NCBI GenBank assembly: GCA_934467435.1
Contig: CAKSLR010000083.1
Coordinates: forward strand, 1-5,634
DNA length: 5,634 bases
Direction: 5' to 3'
DNA from: an uncultured Eubacteriales bacterium
GTDB taxonomy: Bacteria > Bacillota > Clostridia > Oscillospirales > CAG-272
How positions within the stretch are numbered: position 1 is the first letter of the stretch; each line of letters opens with the position of its first letter. The translations under genes and the position numbers were made by a program. The notes under the pieces were generated by a model. It was not told the DNA's origin and searched no databases. It worked only from the letters and a program-made list of their open reading frames with translations. Of this stretch, positions 5,621-5,634 are shown in pieces.

Positions 5621-5634
5621 GAAACGAAAAAACA

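Overview
The window looks like a piece of a moderately GC-rich genome from an anaerobic Firmicute, probably a Clostridia-type gut lineage. The reasons are strong AGGAGG-like ribosome binding sites, consensus sigma-A type promoters with 17-base spacers in A/T-rich intergenic DNA, a GC hairpin plus T-run terminator, and a two-gene SufC plus SufB/D-like iron-sulfur assembly operon. The lineage is an inference; no rRNA or other phylogenetic marker is present.

Layout. Bases 1-1171 (minus strand) hold an operon of a SufC-type ABC ATPase (431-1171) followed by the first 143 codons of a SufB/SufD-family scaffold protein that runs off the left edge. The two genes overlap by one base (TAATG). Bases 1172-1434 are a divergent control region: an extended -10 promoter fires left into the iron-sulfur operon, and a near-consensus promoter fires right. 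The rightward transcript has a leader of about 115 bases that carries inverted repeats and a putative G-quadruplex lying over the ribosome binding site. Bases 1435-2124 (plus strand) encode a complete 5'-methylthioadenosine/S-adenosylhomocysteine nucleosidase (MtnN), closed by a strong intrinsic terminator at 2144-2178. A third promoter (2238-2266) then starts a short leader that can fold into three consecutive perfect or near-perfect hairpins. It is followed by a 1090-residue protein (2348-5620) with an N-terminal DUF5107-type, mutarotase-like beta domain and a long C-terminal tetratricopeptide (TPR) array.

How the genes may work together. The SufC/SufB-like pair builds iron-sulfur clusters. 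MtnN removes methylthioadenosine, S-adenosylhomocysteine and 5'-deoxyadenosine; the last is the by-product of radical-SAM iron-sulfur enzymes, so the divergent pairing makes metabolic sense, although co-regulation is not shown. The DUF5107/TPR protein is separated by a terminator and its own promoter, so it is probably an independent unit, perhaps linked to carbohydrate use; its biochemical function cannot be read from this window. No mobile element, CRISPR array, tRNA or rRNA was seen. The least explained parts are the two structured 5' leaders (upstream of mtnN and of the DUF5107 gene) and the DUF5107/TPR protein itself.
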